A stretch of 64,000 bases of DNA, from NCBI GenBank assembly GCA_016719945.1, contig JADJYE010000002.1:62001-126000 (forward strand), in the 5' to 3' direction. Shown piece by piece: positions 9,976 through 17,701 of this stretch (position 1 is its first letter; each line of letters starts with the position of its first letter). Position numbers and translations under genes: made by a program. This stretch comes from Polyangiaceae bacterium (GTDB lineage Bacteria; Myxococcota_A; Polyangia; Polyangiales; Polyangiaceae). A model generated the notes under the pieces. The model made no database searches and was not told the DNA's origin. It saw nothing but the letters and a program-made list of their open reading frames with translations.

Positions 9976-11355
9976 TCAGTGCTTCAGGCGCGGCCTCAGG
10001 GCCACGAGCCCGTGGGGGCCGGCGACGAGGGCGAGCTCGCGCGCAGCGTCCCACACGAGGGCGTGCTGCGCCGCGCCGCCGGCCGCGCTCACCGGCAGGC
10101 GGACGTCCGCCGTCGTGCGCCCGCTCTCGTCGATCTCCACCAGGCGAAGCGCCGCTTGCGAGTGAGTCAAGAGCAGCACGCGCGCCGCCGGGGGGCTCGT
10201 GCGGACGGCAGCAGCCACGATGTCCTCGACGTCGACGGTCACCGCGCGACCCTCCGCGAACGCCAGCGTGCATCGCCCCCCGCCGAGCAGCACCACGACC
10301 CCAGGCGCGGCGGCCGCGAGGCGTGCGCCCGACTCGAGCGCGCGCATCGCCGCAGCCTCCAGCCGCACGCCCTCGAACGCGCCGTCGTCTCCACGGAGGC
10401 GCTCGAGCCGACCACCGCGGCTGGCGCAGCCGACGTACAGCGTCCCGCCGGACGCGCCGATCGACGTCACGTCGTCGCGCGCGAGCTCTGCGGCGCCCGT
10501 CCCGACGTCGAGCCGCATCAAGCTCGACCCCGCGAGCAGCCACACCGTGCCGCCCACCAGGGTGATCGCGGTCACGTCCGGCCGCGCTAGCACGACCCGC
10601 GGCTCCGACAGCTTCGCGAGGTCGCTGACCTCCACGCCACGCCTCGTCGCCAGCACTACCCAATCCCCGGTCAGCGCGCAGGCGTGAGCAGGCTCGACGA
10701 GCGGCCGGAGCCGTGGCGTGGTCGCGCCTTGATCCATCAGGGCGACGGCGCTCCCCGCCGCGACCACGACGCCCCGCTCGCAGGCGACGCACGAGAGCGC
10801 GTCGTCCGCGGCGTGAGCCCCCACCGCTTCCCACGGCTCTGCGTCGCCGAACCCCATCTCCTTGAGCAGATCGTGGAGCTCGAAGTCTCCGCCGGCGTCC
10901 GCGTCCATCGCGGGGAGGTGGGTCTCGTCGAGCTCCGCCTCCGAGCCGTCGCCGATCCCCTCCGCCCCGCCGTCGTCCGGCGTGGCGGGCAGAACGTCGT
11001 CGAGCTCGTCCGCCGGATGCTCCGCGTGCGGCTCGTCGGCGCCGGCGTTCGCTCGGTCTTCGAACTCCGGCTCGAACACCTCGTCGCTGCCGGCGATCCC
11101 CGCGGCGTCGGCGTCGTCCGGGGCGCGCTCCGCGAACCCGAAGTCCACGCCGCCGATGTCAAGCTCGTCGGCGCCGGCGTCGTCGAGGTTCCCGTCCTCC
11201 GTGACGTCGAGGTCGTCGCCGAGATCGTCGCTCGGGCCGAGCGCCTCGTCGCCGTGCGCCTGCTCCTCGGTCTCGTCGCCGAGATCGCCTTCGATTCCGG
11301 GCGGGTCGTCCACCGGGCTCGGATCTTGATCGTCTTCGTCGTGCGGTGCGCCCAT
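9976..11355 (-). CDS. Protein with acidic N-terminal region and propeller-like C-terminal half, function unknown
   Basis: This protein of about 459 residues starts at ATG 11355. Residues 1 to about 165 are extremely rich in Asp/Glu/Ala/Gly (repeated DELD, DDLGDD, DETEE) and are probably disordered. The rest is a series of short beta-strand blocks (VVVAAGSAVALMD, CALTGDWVVLATRRGVEVSD, TLVGGTVWLLAGSSLMRLD, GASGGTLYVGC), spaced like the blades of a WD40/PQQ-type propeller. No catalytic motif, signal peptide or membrane helix is visible. The frame stays open upstream to 12270 only as antisense to the plus-strand operon, and that extension is rejected. A GTG at 11382 is an alternative start. The role is unknown; a scaffold is possible. 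Confidence 0.75.
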   Translation of the reverse strand: MGAPHDEDDQDPSPVDDPPGIEGDLGDETEEQAHGDEALGPSDDLGDDLDVTEDGNLDDAGADELDIGGVDFGFAERAPDDADAAGIAGSDEVFEPEFEDRANAGADEPHAEHPADELDDVLPATPDDGGAEGIGDGSEAELDETHLPAMDADAGGDFELHDLLKEMGFGDAEPWEAVGAHAADDALSCVACERGVVVAAGSAVALMDQGATTPRLRPLVEPAHACALTGDWVVLATRRGVEVSDLAKLSEPRVVLARPDVTAITLVGGTVWLLAGSSLMRLDVGTGAAELARDDVTSIGASGGTLYVGCASRGGRLERLRGDDGAFEGVRLEAAAMRALESGARLAAAAPGVVVLLGGGRCTLAFAEGRAVTVDVEDIVAAAVRTSPPAARVLLLTHSQAALRLVEIDESGRTTADVRLPVSAAGGAAQHALVWDAARELALVAGPHGLVALRPRLKH

Positions 11356-11443
11356 CGGACGAAGTGGATTACTCGATCGCACGCGCTTCGCGTCAAGGCC
11401 TGGATCTCGGGGCTGACTTCTGAGAAGGTGCGTCCTTGCCATC

Positions 11444-11725
11444 ATGGGGCGCGTGACCGAGTCCAGCGAGCGACACTTCGTGAAGGACGCATCCCGGGGG
11501 ATGGTCGCGTTCCGCGTCGAGGTCGATCCTCGCGAGGTCGTCTTCGTGAAGAGCATCGTCGAGGCGAGCGAGGGGCTCGCGAGCATCTTCGCCGAGAGCG
11601 GGGGCAGCCTCACGATCGCGACGCCCGAGACGCGGCGCGCCTCGCTGGTCGAGCTGCTCGAGGATCTCGCGCGGCACCACGGCGTGCATGTCTGCGATCC
11701 TCTGCCCGCACGAGGTGCGGCGTGA
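11444..11725 (+). CDS. DUF4911-like small protein
   Basis: This 93-residue protein starts at ATG 11444. The core (FRVEVDPREVVFVKSIVEA, EGLASIFAESGG, LVELLEDLARHHGV) matches the pattern I recall for DUF4911, a short alpha/beta family of Deltaproteobacteria and Myxococcota with no assigned function. Its TGA overlaps the GTG start of the next gene by 4 nt, so translation is probably coupled. It is divergent from the gene starting at 11355, with an 88-bp shared promoter region. Confidence 0.75.
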   Translation: MGRVTESSERHFVKDASRGMVAFRVEVDPREVVFVKSIVEASEGLASIFAESGGSLTIATPETRRASLVELLEDLARHHGVHVCDPLPARGAA

Positions 11726-12342
11726 GCGACGTCGAGCCGAGGATCCTCGCTGCGTGGCAAGAGTGGCTGAACGCCCTCGGGAGCGACCCGGAGGCGGCCA
11801 TCGCCGCCGCCCACGTCTATGGGGCGCTGTCCGACGAGGGCCGCGACGCGTGGCTCGCCGCGCTCGAAGAAGATGGGCCGAAGCTCGGGGTGCCGAAGGT
11901 CGCCCTGTACGCGCCCCTGCTGTCGGTCGAGACCGACGTCGAGCGCATCGAGCGCATCCGCGCGGGCATGGGCGCCGAGGCGCCCCTCACCAGCACGCGC
12001 CACACGACCGCGCTCCGCGGGGTCACCAAGGACGCCTCGCGCATCGCCATGCTGGTCGCGCCGCTGTACGCCGATTTCGTCCAGGTGCTCTGGTACCGGT
12101 ACTCGACGCACGTGGGCTTCGATTGGGTGCGCCTCGATCCGATCCAGCGTCGCGCTGGGACGCCGATGCCCGGGGATCGCGCCGAGGGGGTCGTCCTCGA
12201 GGCGACCCCGCTGAAGATCGTCGTCGAAGAGCTCGCGCTGGCGATCTTGGCTCAACGTCGCCGAGGGCATGAGATCCCGTCATCGATGGTTGGCTTCGCG
12301 AACCTCTTCGACGCCAAGATCGATGCCGACACGGGTAGCTGA
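11722..12342 (+). CDS. Conserved-looking cytoplasmic protein of unknown function
   Basis: This 206-residue protein begins at a GTG that overlaps the previous stop in a GTGA arrangement. I do not recognise the family. It is soluble, mixed alpha/beta, with an Ala/Glu-rich helical first half (residues 1-60) and a more hydrophobic middle (RIAMLVAPLYADFVQVLWYRYS, residues about 110-132) that is too short and polar to be a confident membrane span. It lies in the middle of a tight three-gene set, and the next gene starts inside its 3' end by 20 nt. Confidence 0.75.
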   Translation: MSDVEPRILAAWQEWLNALGSDPEAAIAAAHVYGALSDEGRDAWLAALEEDGPKLGVPKVALYAPLLSVETDVERIERIRAGMGAEAPLTSTRHTTALRGVTKDASRIAMLVAPLYADFVQVLWYRYSTHVGFDWVRLDPIQRRAGTPMPGDRAEGVVLEATPLKIVVEELALAILAQRRRGHEIPSSMVGFANLFDAKIDADTGS

Positions 12343-12907
12343 GCGATCCCTCGCCCGTTGCGCAGCCGCCTTCGCCTGCGCTTCGCTGCTCGGCTGCGCG
12401 CCCGCAGCGCCCCCGCCCGACGGACCCGACGCGAAGCCTCTGTCGAGCGTGGGAGAGGCGCCCGCTTCGGGCGACCCGGTCTCGTTCACGTGGCAGACGA
12501 CGACCGGCCAGCCCCTCACCAGCAGGGAGCTGCTCGGCCGCGTGACGGTGCTGGTGTTCGTCACCACCTACGACGTCCCCTCGCAGGCGCAGGTCCGGTT
12601 CGCGTCGTCGCTGTCGAAGCAGCACACCCCGCGCCTTAACGTCGTCGCGGTGGTGCTCGAGCCCCCCGAGAACCAGCCGCTCGCCGCGGCTTACGCCGAC
12701 ATGCTCGACCTCGGGTACCCCGTCGTGATCGGAGACGCGGCCACGATTCGCGGCGAGGGGCCGCTCGCCGGCCTCCACCACGTGCCGGCGATCGCCATCC
12801 TCGACCGCGAGGGGAGGGAGCGCTTCCGGCACCTCGGCCTCATGGATCAGCCTGCGCTCGACGCCGCGGTGAAGCGCGTCGAGGCGCAGATCGGTCCGCC
12901 CAAGTAG
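12323..12907 (+). CDS. Redoxin-fold lipoprotein lacking the CxxC active site
   Basis: This 194-residue protein has a signal peptide ending in the lipobox LLGC (Cys about residue 20) and a Pro-rich spacer. The following domain has the TlpA/AhpC-TSA layout: GQPLTSRELLGRVTVLVFVTTYD, then a helix and VVAVVLEPPENQ, VVIGD, and HHVPAIAILDREGRERFRH with the cis-Pro loop VPA. Where thioredoxins have WCxxC, this protein reads FVTTYDVPSQ, with no cysteine. It therefore cannot be a dithiol oxidoreductase and may be a binding or structural member. The start at 12323 sits inside the upstream gene; the longer frame from 12269 lacks a signal peptide. Operon partner of the two preceding genes. Confidence 0.8.
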   Translation: MPTRVAERSLARCAAAFACASLLGCAPAAPPPDGPDAKPLSSVGEAPASGDPVSFTWQTTTGQPLTSRELLGRVTVLVFVTTYDVPSQAQVRFASSLSKQHTPRLNVVAVVLEPPENQPLAAAYADMLDLGYPVVIGDAATIRGEGPLAGLHHVPAIAILDREGRERFRHLGLMDQPALDAAVKRVEAQIGPPK

Positions 12908-12921
12908 GCCTCGATAACCAT

Positions 12922-13021
12922 GAGGGCGAGGGATGTGCCCCTCGCCCTCGCCTGGCGAGCCGAGGCGCAGCCTCCGCTCGTTCGAAACGACGAGGGCGAG
13001 GGACCGTGCCCCTCGCCCTCG
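12922..13021. terminator. Two tandem identical-stem hairpins between convergent genes
   Basis: An 11-bp perfect stem GAGGGCGAGGG/CCCTCGCCCTC occurs at 12922-12948 (loop ATGTG) and again at 12992-13020 (7-nt loop; a flanking C/G pair extends it to 12991-13021). They lie between the redoxin-fold lipoprotein (plus) and the Cys-rich lipoprotein (minus), 15 nt and 29 nt from the respective stops. Convergent placement fits bidirectional termination, although there is no T-tract. The repeat of the same stem with different loops suggests duplication or a REP-like element. Confidence 0.6.
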
Positions 13022-13049
13022 CTCGCTCAGCCTGTGCGGCCGGCGGTGC

Positions 13050-13733
13050 TCAGTTGCAGAGGGAGCCGGAGAGGTGCGCGCAGTGGCTCGCGTCGCTGGG
13101 CGCGACGGAGAGGTGGTACATGCGGCACGCGAGCGTGTCGCCCGACGTCTCCATCATGTTGAAGTCGTCGGTGTCGGCGTAGGCCGCGCACTCGGTGTTG
13201 CAGTCGTCCTCGTTGTCGAACGGGTAATTCGCGTCGGTCCCGCAGATCTCCTGGGCGATCTGGCAGAAGGCCTCGCAGCGCGTCGTGCCGCAGCCGGCCA
13301 TCGCCGTCGGCCCGCCGCCGAGAGGACCCGCGTGCACGCAGTGGATGGAAGGATCGGTGCCGCCCGCCGCGACGCTCGCGTGGTAGGCCCGGCACTCGAG
13401 GGAGTTGCCGCTCATCGCGGCGGGCTCGCCCTGATCGAACGCCGCACACTCCTCGAGGCACGAGGCCTCGTCGGCGTACTGCGCGTTGGTGTCGACGCAG
13501 CCGTCTTGGATCGTCCCGCAGTAGGCCGCGCAGGTCGCGGCGGAGGTGCCGCCGCCCTCGTTGCCGCCACCGGTCGCGCCGCCCACGCCGTCGCCACCTT
13601 GAGCCTGGCCGCCCTGGGCCTCGCCGCCGTTGCCCCCGCCGCTTCCGCCGGTCGCGGTCGTGTCGTCGCCGCAGCCGACGGCGACGCTGGTGATCGAGGC
13701 CAGGGTCACAAAGAGAAGCGTTGTCCGGTTCAT
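13050..13733 (-). CDS. Cys-rich lipoprotein with a duplicated domain
   Basis: This 227-residue protein has a signal peptide with lipobox (SVAVGC, Cys about 21) followed by a Gly/Asn/Gln-rich linker to residue about 65, the typical surface-lipoprotein architecture of Polyangiales. The remainder is two copies of an approximately 75-residue cysteine domain: CAAYCGTIQDGC...CLEEC...LECRAYH...HCVHAG and CEAFCQIAQEIC...CNTEC...LACRMYH...HCAHLSG. Each copy has eight or so cysteines, so disulfide cross-linking outside the cytoplasm is likely. A GGAGGA site precedes the ATG. Function unknown. Confidence 0.85.
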   Translation of the reverse strand: MNRTTLLFVTLASITSVAVGCGDDTTATGGSGGGNGGEAQGGQAQGGDGVGGATGGGNEGGGTSAATCAAYCGTIQDGCVDTNAQYADEASCLEECAAFDQGEPAAMSGNSLECRAYHASVAAGGTDPSIHCVHAGPLGGGPTAMAGCGTTRCEAFCQIAQEICGTDANYPFDNEDDCNTECAAYADTDDFNMMETSGDTLACRMYHLSVAPSDASHCAHLSGSLCN

Positions 13734-13921
13734 AGGCTCATTCCTCCGAAGTCTAGGTCAGTCAGTGCAGCGTGACGCCCCGCCCCCGCGCGCGCCGTTG
13801 TCGTGCTCGAAGCCGCCAAGCCTAGCGGATTCGGTCGAGTCTTGGCACCTTTGTGGGGCGGCGCGCGTACTCTACGGCGCCCGCGCCCTCGCGGTTTCGA
13901 ACCATCTGGGGCTGAGGGGTT

Positions 13922-13948
13922 GAACCGGGTTCACGCTTGCGACGTAGA
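13922..13948 (+). promoter_or_regulatory. Possible ECF-type promoter of the DUF4331 gene pair
   Basis: GAACC at 13922-13926 and CGTAGA at 13943-13948 are separated by 16 bp, which resembles the GAAC(C)/CGT pattern of extracytoplasmic-function sigma promoters. The -35 element is inside a 13-bp palindrome, TGAACCGGGTTCA. It lies 63 bp before the start of the first DUF4331 gene. This is pattern matching only; no ECF sigma gene is in the window. Confidence 0.35.
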
Positions 13949-14010
13949 GGCAAGTCGATACCCTCGAGGCCCTACTCTCGCGATACGACTTTTCCGACTC
14001 AGGAGGAAAG

Positions 14011-14736
14011 ATGATGAAGCTTGTACCTTCCGGTCGCTCCGTTGCCCGAATGGCAGCGGCGGTGACCACGGCCGCGACGTTTGCGGTCGGTCTCTCTGGC
14101 GCGTTTGCTGCGGACCACCGCGACGGTTCGGCCGTGCAGCTCGAGGCCAACATCCCGGCCGACATCAACGACGTCTACGCCTTCAAGGCTGGCGACAAGC
14201 TCGTCTTCGCCATGACGGTGTCGCCGTTCGCAGACGCGAACGCCCAGTTCTCCGACGCCGCGGTGTACTCCTTCAACATCAGCCGTCACACGGCCTTCGG
14301 CGCCGCCTCCTCGGGCACGACCGACATCCTCTGCACCTTCGACGCCGAGCAGGTGGCCGAGTGCTGGATCGGGGACGACTACTACGTCACCGGCGACGCG
14401 AGCAACCCCATGGGTCCGCTCGAGTCCGACGACGGCGCCGTCCGCGTGTTCGCGGGCCTGCGGGCCGACCCGTTCTACTTCTACCTCAGCGGCTTCAACG
14501 CCGCGCGCGGCGCCGTCGCGGCCGCCTTCGACTCGCTCGCGATCTTCCCGAATGGCTGCCCCACGGTCGACGCGGGCACCGCCGCTGGCCTGCGCGATCT
14601 GATCGAGCAGCTCAACGCGAACGACTTCGCCGACGCGAACACCCTCGCGATCGTCGTCGAGGCCGACGAGGCCCTCTTCGCCGACGCAGACAACGCCGTG
14701 CTCAGCGTCTACGGCAGCACCCACGTGAAGCAGTGA
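14011..14736 (+). CDS. DUF4331-family secreted protein, N-terminal half type
   Basis: This 241-residue protein has a signal peptide (basic start, hydrophobic core, LSGAFA cleavage near residue 32). The mature protein opens with ADHRDGSAV followed by IPADINDVYAFKAGDKLVF, the hallmark start of DUF4331 proteins, and a later RVFAGLRADPFYFYLSGF segment. DUF4331 proteins are usually longer; this one stops about where the conserved N-terminal half ends, and the next gene carries the other half. An AGGAGG site sits 7-12 nt before the ATG. Function is unestablished; members are exported and often ECF-regulated. Confidence 0.85.
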   Translation: MMKLVPSGRSVARMAAAVTTAATFAVGLSGAFAADHRDGSAVQLEANIPADINDVYAFKAGDKLVFAMTVSPFADANAQFSDAAVYSFNISRHTAFGAASSGTTDILCTFDAEQVAECWIGDDYYVTGDASNPMGPLESDDGAVRVFAGLRADPFYFYLSGFNAARGAVAAAFDSLAIFPNGCPTVDAGTAAGLRDLIEQLNANDFADANTLAIVVEADEALFADADNAVLSVYGSTHVKQ

Positions 14737-14750
14737 GGAAGGAGGCAAAC

Positions 14751-15533
14751 ATGAACCAGACGATGAAGTTCGTGGGCGGTCTCCTCCTCGCGATGGGACT
14801 CTTGGGCGCGTGTGGTGACGACACCACGGCCACCGGCGGCAGCGGCGGGGGCAACGGCGGCGAGAACCCGGGCGGCAATGGCACCGGCGGCAGCGGCGGG
14901 GGCGGCGGGGTCGAGATCCCCCCGAAGCCCGAGCTCGGCGCGCAGATCGACCGCATGGGTCGACCCGCCATCAACACCGCGCTGATGGGCGCGTTCATCC
15001 AGTTCTCGGGCGCCGGCAACCCGCAGGCGTCGGACAACACCACCCGCGCCGAGCTGGAGGACGCCTACAACGCCGACTCCGACGCAGCGGGCTGGTCCGC
15101 CGAATACACCACGCTCTTCGCGGCCAACCTCGCGATCCTCGACGCGCTCGACAGCGGCGTCCCGGCCGGGGCCACGCCCGAAGACGCCTGCGAGAACCAG
15201 GCGTTTTCCTGCGGTGACTACCTCGACACCAGCGGCTGCTACGATCTGCTCGCGGGCGTCCTGGCGGACGATCGCCTGTGGGTCGACACCACCGGGGTCG
15301 GCTGCAACGCCGCTCCCGTCGCCAGCCCGGTCGAGGGCTACCTCGCGATGGAGCTCGAGATCCTGCTCAACGCGCCCAACGACGGCTGCGGCGGCCGGCG
15401 GCCCGTCGACGACGTCATCGACATCACCTACTCGGCGCTGACCGTCGGTGGCGTGTCGGGCGTCGGTGACGGCATCCCCGCCCCGGCAGATCTCCACCCG
15501 GAGACCTTCCCGTTCCTCGCAGAGCCGCATTGA
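14751..15533 (+). CDS. Lipoprotein carrying a DUF4331 C-terminal-half-like region
   Basis: This 260-residue protein starts 15 nt after the preceding stop with a GGAGG site. It has a lipobox (LLGAC, Cys about 21) and a Gly/Asn/Ser linker to residue about 55. Then comes GAQIDRMGRPAINTALMGAF, which matches the VDRMGRPxVNT signature found in the second half of long DUF4331 proteins. Four or more cysteines (ACENQAFSCGDYLDTSGCYD, GVGCN, DGCGG) suggest disulfides. With the upstream gene it looks like one DUF4331 protein divided into a soluble exported part and an outer-membrane-anchored part. Function unknown. Confidence 0.82.
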   Translation: MNQTMKFVGGLLLAMGLLGACGDDTTATGGSGGGNGGENPGGNGTGGSGGGGGVEIPPKPELGAQIDRMGRPAINTALMGAFIQFSGAGNPQASDNTTRAELEDAYNADSDAAGWSAEYTTLFAANLAILDALDSGVPAGATPEDACENQAFSCGDYLDTSGCYDLLAGVLADDRLWVDTTGVGCNAAPVASPVEGYLAMELEILLNAPNDGCGGRRPVDDVIDITYSALTVGGVSGVGDGIPAPADLHPETFPFLAEPH

Positions 15534-15560
15534 TCCTTTCCGCCGGCCGCGGGGGCTTCC

Positions 15561-15629
15561 CGCGCGCCCGCTGGCGCGGGGCCCTTCGGTTTTCACGCGC
15601 CGAGGCGCGCGTGAAAACCGGCGCGGTGG
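15561..15629. repeat. REP-like palindromic repeat, copy at 15.6 kb
   Basis: The block contains a 14-bp stem (CGGTTTTCACGCGC at 15587-15600 with its complement at 15607-15620) inside the frame CGCGCGCCCGCT...CGCGGGGCCCTTCGG...ACCGGCGCG. The same frame recurs at about 30.7 kb with a slightly different stem. It lies directly after the DUF4331 lipoprotein gene and may also act as a terminator. Confidence 0.75.
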
Positions 15630-15707
15630 GAGGGGGCTTTCCCCGCGCGAGAGCGAACCGCAAAGACGCCTGATCCGCGCGCTATGATGCGCCTCCGTGG
15701 ACACCCC

Positions 15708-17015
15708 ATGTCACCGTTGAGGCGCGTCGTCGCGCTCATCGCCCTGGCGGCGTCGTGCTCGCCCGACGAGCCACAACCGGCCGCCGGCACGGCGCCCGCT
15801 TCGGCCGCTGTCCTGGGCGCGAGCTCGGCAGAGACGCCTGGGTCGGCCGCCGTCGTCTACACCGCGAAGACGACGAGTCCCAGCGTCGAGCTCAACAACC
15901 TCGACAGCCAGATCAACGGCGCAGAGAAGGCGCTCGCGCAGCGCACCTCCGACCTCGACGCGCGCTCGCGCCTGGTGGGCCTGCTGCTGCTCCGCTCGCG
16001 CATCTTGGGTCGCGCGAGCGACCTCGCTCGCGCGGTCGAGCTCGCCGAGGAGGGGCCCACCATCGCGCCCGAGGGCCACGCGGGCTACGTCCTGCGGGCG
16101 CGCGGTCGCGCCTCGGCCCATCGCTTCGCCGCGGCGCTGGAGGACCTCGAGATCGCGGAGAAGCAGCTTCCAAAGGGCGTCAGCGTCACGCCCATCCGCA
16201 CCCAGCGCGCGTCGGTGCTCGCGGCGCTCGGCCGCATGGACGAGGCGGTGAAGCTCTTCCAGACCGCCAGCCGCCTCGAGCCCACGACCACCTCGCTCGT
16301 CGACTACGCCAGCGTCCTTGCGCGCGCCGGCCAAGAGAAGGAGGCCGACGCGACCTTCCTCGAGGCCGAGCTCAAGTTCCGCAGCCTGTCGCCGATCCCC
16401 CTCGTCGAGCTGTATTTCGAGCGCGGCTCGATGTGGGAGCGCGCGGGCGACCTCGGCCTCGCCACGCAGCTGTACCGCGCCGCGAACGCGCGTCTGCCTC
16501 AGCACGTCCACGTGGCCATCCACCTGGCGGCGCTCGTCCCTCCCAGCGAAGGCGTCGCGTTGCTCACGCCCCTCACCGACACCAGCGACGATCCCGATCT
16601 GTTCGCGCAGCTCGGCTCTCTCAAGAATCAGCTCGAGAAGGGCTCGGGAGACGCGCTGATCGACAAAGCGAAGGGGCTGTACGCGTCGCACTCCGAGAAG
16701 CTGCCGGAGGCGTACGCCGACCACGCCGGGTGGTTCTGGATCGGCGTCGGCCGAGACCCGCAGAGGGGCCTGGCCGCAGCCCAGAAGAACCTCGAAGGGC
16801 GCCAGACGGCCGACGCGAACCTGCTGCTGCTGGCCGCGGCCGAGGCGGCTTCGGACAAGCCCGCGATCTGCGGCGCGCTGCGCGGGGCGAAGGCGCTCAA
16901 GTTCTCGAGCCCCCGCTTGGAGGCCAGGACGCTCGAGCTCGGCGGGAAGATTAGCTGCCCCGATGGTGGTATAACGCCGGCACCGTCGACATCGGCCACG
17001 GCGGCGCCGCGATGA
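15708..17015 (+). CDS. TPR-repeat lipoprotein, function unknown
   Basis: This protein of about 435 residues has a short signal peptide with lipobox (ALAASC, Cys about 17) and an Ala/Ser/Pro-rich spacer. Residues about 65-400 are helical repeats typical of tetratricopeptide proteins (ARGRASAHRFAAALEDLEIAEKQL, RASVLAALGRMDEAVKLFQTASRLEP, YASVLARAGQEKEADATFLEAELKF). The C-terminus is Ser/Ala/Thr-rich. ATG 15708 places a compact signal peptide at the start; ATG 15684 would add eight residues. It is probably an outer-membrane-anchored scaffold. Confidence 0.82.
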   Translation: MSPLRRVVALIALAASCSPDEPQPAAGTAPASAAVLGASSAETPGSAAVVYTAKTTSPSVELNNLDSQINGAEKALAQRTSDLDARSRLVGLLLLRSRILGRASDLARAVELAEEGPTIAPEGHAGYVLRARGRASAHRFAAALEDLEIAEKQLPKGVSVTPIRTQRASVLAALGRMDEAVKLFQTASRLEPTTTSLVDYASVLARAGQEKEADATFLEAELKFRSLSPIPLVELYFERGSMWERAGDLGLATQLYRAANARLPQHVHVAIHLAALVPPSEGVALLTPLTDTSDDPDLFAQLGSLKNQLEKGSGDALIDKAKGLYASHSEKLPEAYADHAGWFWIGVGRDPQRGLAAAQKNLEGRQTADANLLLLAAAEAASDKPAICGALRGAKALKFSSPRLEARTLELGGKISCPDGGITPAPSTSATAAPR

Positions 17016-17071
17016 GCAGGATCGTGCCGCCCGCTGACCGCCCTCCCACGGTGAGCTAGGTTTCCCTTCAA

Positions 17072-17563
17072 ATGCTCCCTCGCACCCTCCTCGCGCTGAT
17101 CTTCGTGGCGCTCACGGCCCTCGGCTGTGTGCCGGCCGTCCAGCTCAAGAGCGCCCAGCTCAAGGGGCCCACGACGACGGGGGTGCGCTTCGACTGCCTG
17201 ATGGCGGTGGAGAACCCGAACGCCTTCGACGTCGAGGTGCGCGCGGTCCGCGCCAATGTCCGCATCGAGAACGTGCGCGGGTACGTGCCCGTCTACGCCG
17301 AGCCTCGCACCTGGGTGCCCGCTGGGCGCACCGTGATCATCGCGGTGCCCGTGACCATCCCCTACGCGATGGTGCCGTCGATCCTCTCGGCGACGGTGCG
17401 CGATCCGAAGGTCACGTACAACGTCATCGGCAACGCCGACGTCACGGCCACCCGCGCGTTCCGCATCGAGCAGGACATGTACCAGTTCGATGAAGAAGGC
17501 ACGCTCCCGCGCTCGCTCTTCTTGAACGTGGGCAGCGGCGGCATCGGCATCGGCACGCGGTAG
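17072..17563 (+). CDS. LEA14/WHy-domain lipoprotein
   Basis: This 163-residue protein has a signal peptide and lipobox LTALGC (Cys about 19). The mature region (VRFDCLMAVENPNAFDVEVRAVRANVRIENV...VPVYAEPRTWVPAGRTVIIAVPVTIPYAMV) follows the LEA14/water-stress-hypersensitive beta-sandwich pattern: NPNxFxVxVxxV and then a turn before a second strand set. Such lipoproteins are common in Gammaproteobacteria and Myxococcota, with no settled role beyond stress association. It follows the TPR lipoprotein by 56 nt and converges on the dehydratase gene. Confidence 0.8.
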   Translation: MLPRTLLALIFVALTALGCVPAVQLKSAQLKGPTTTGVRFDCLMAVENPNAFDVEVRAVRANVRIENVRGYVPVYAEPRTWVPAGRTVIIAVPVTIPYAMVPSILSATVRDPKVTYNVIGNADVTATRAFRIEQDMYQFDEEGTLPRSLFLNVGSGGIGIGTR

Positions 17564-17568
17564 TTTTG

Positions 17569-17694
17569 CGCCGGCATGACGCCCGCGTTGGCCTCGCTTC
17601 GCTCGGCCTGATCGCGGGCTAATTCTCTCTCGCCGGCATGACGCCCGCGTTGGCCTCGCTTCGCTCGGCCTGATCGCGGGCTATGCCGGCGAGA
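17569..17694. repeat. Duplicated 53-bp palindromic element between convergent genes
   Basis: An identical 53-bp sequence occurs at 17569-17621 and 17631-17683, separated by 9 bp. Each copy folds on GCCCGCG/CGCGGGC with an inner GGCC/GGCC pair around TCGCTTCGCT. The second copy is extended by an outer 12-bp stem (TCTCGCCGGCAT with ATGCCGGCGAGA at 17683-17694), giving one long hairpin. The location between the stops at 17563 and 17702 fits a bidirectional terminator that has been partly duplicated, or a REP/BIME-like element. Confidence 0.8.
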
Positions 17695-17701
17695 AGCGAC
17701 G

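Noticed and set aside
13840..13870. Possible sigma-54 promoter TTGGCACCTTTGTGG
   Set aside because: Spacing between the TGGCAC and TTG elements is too short for a -24/-12 promoter.
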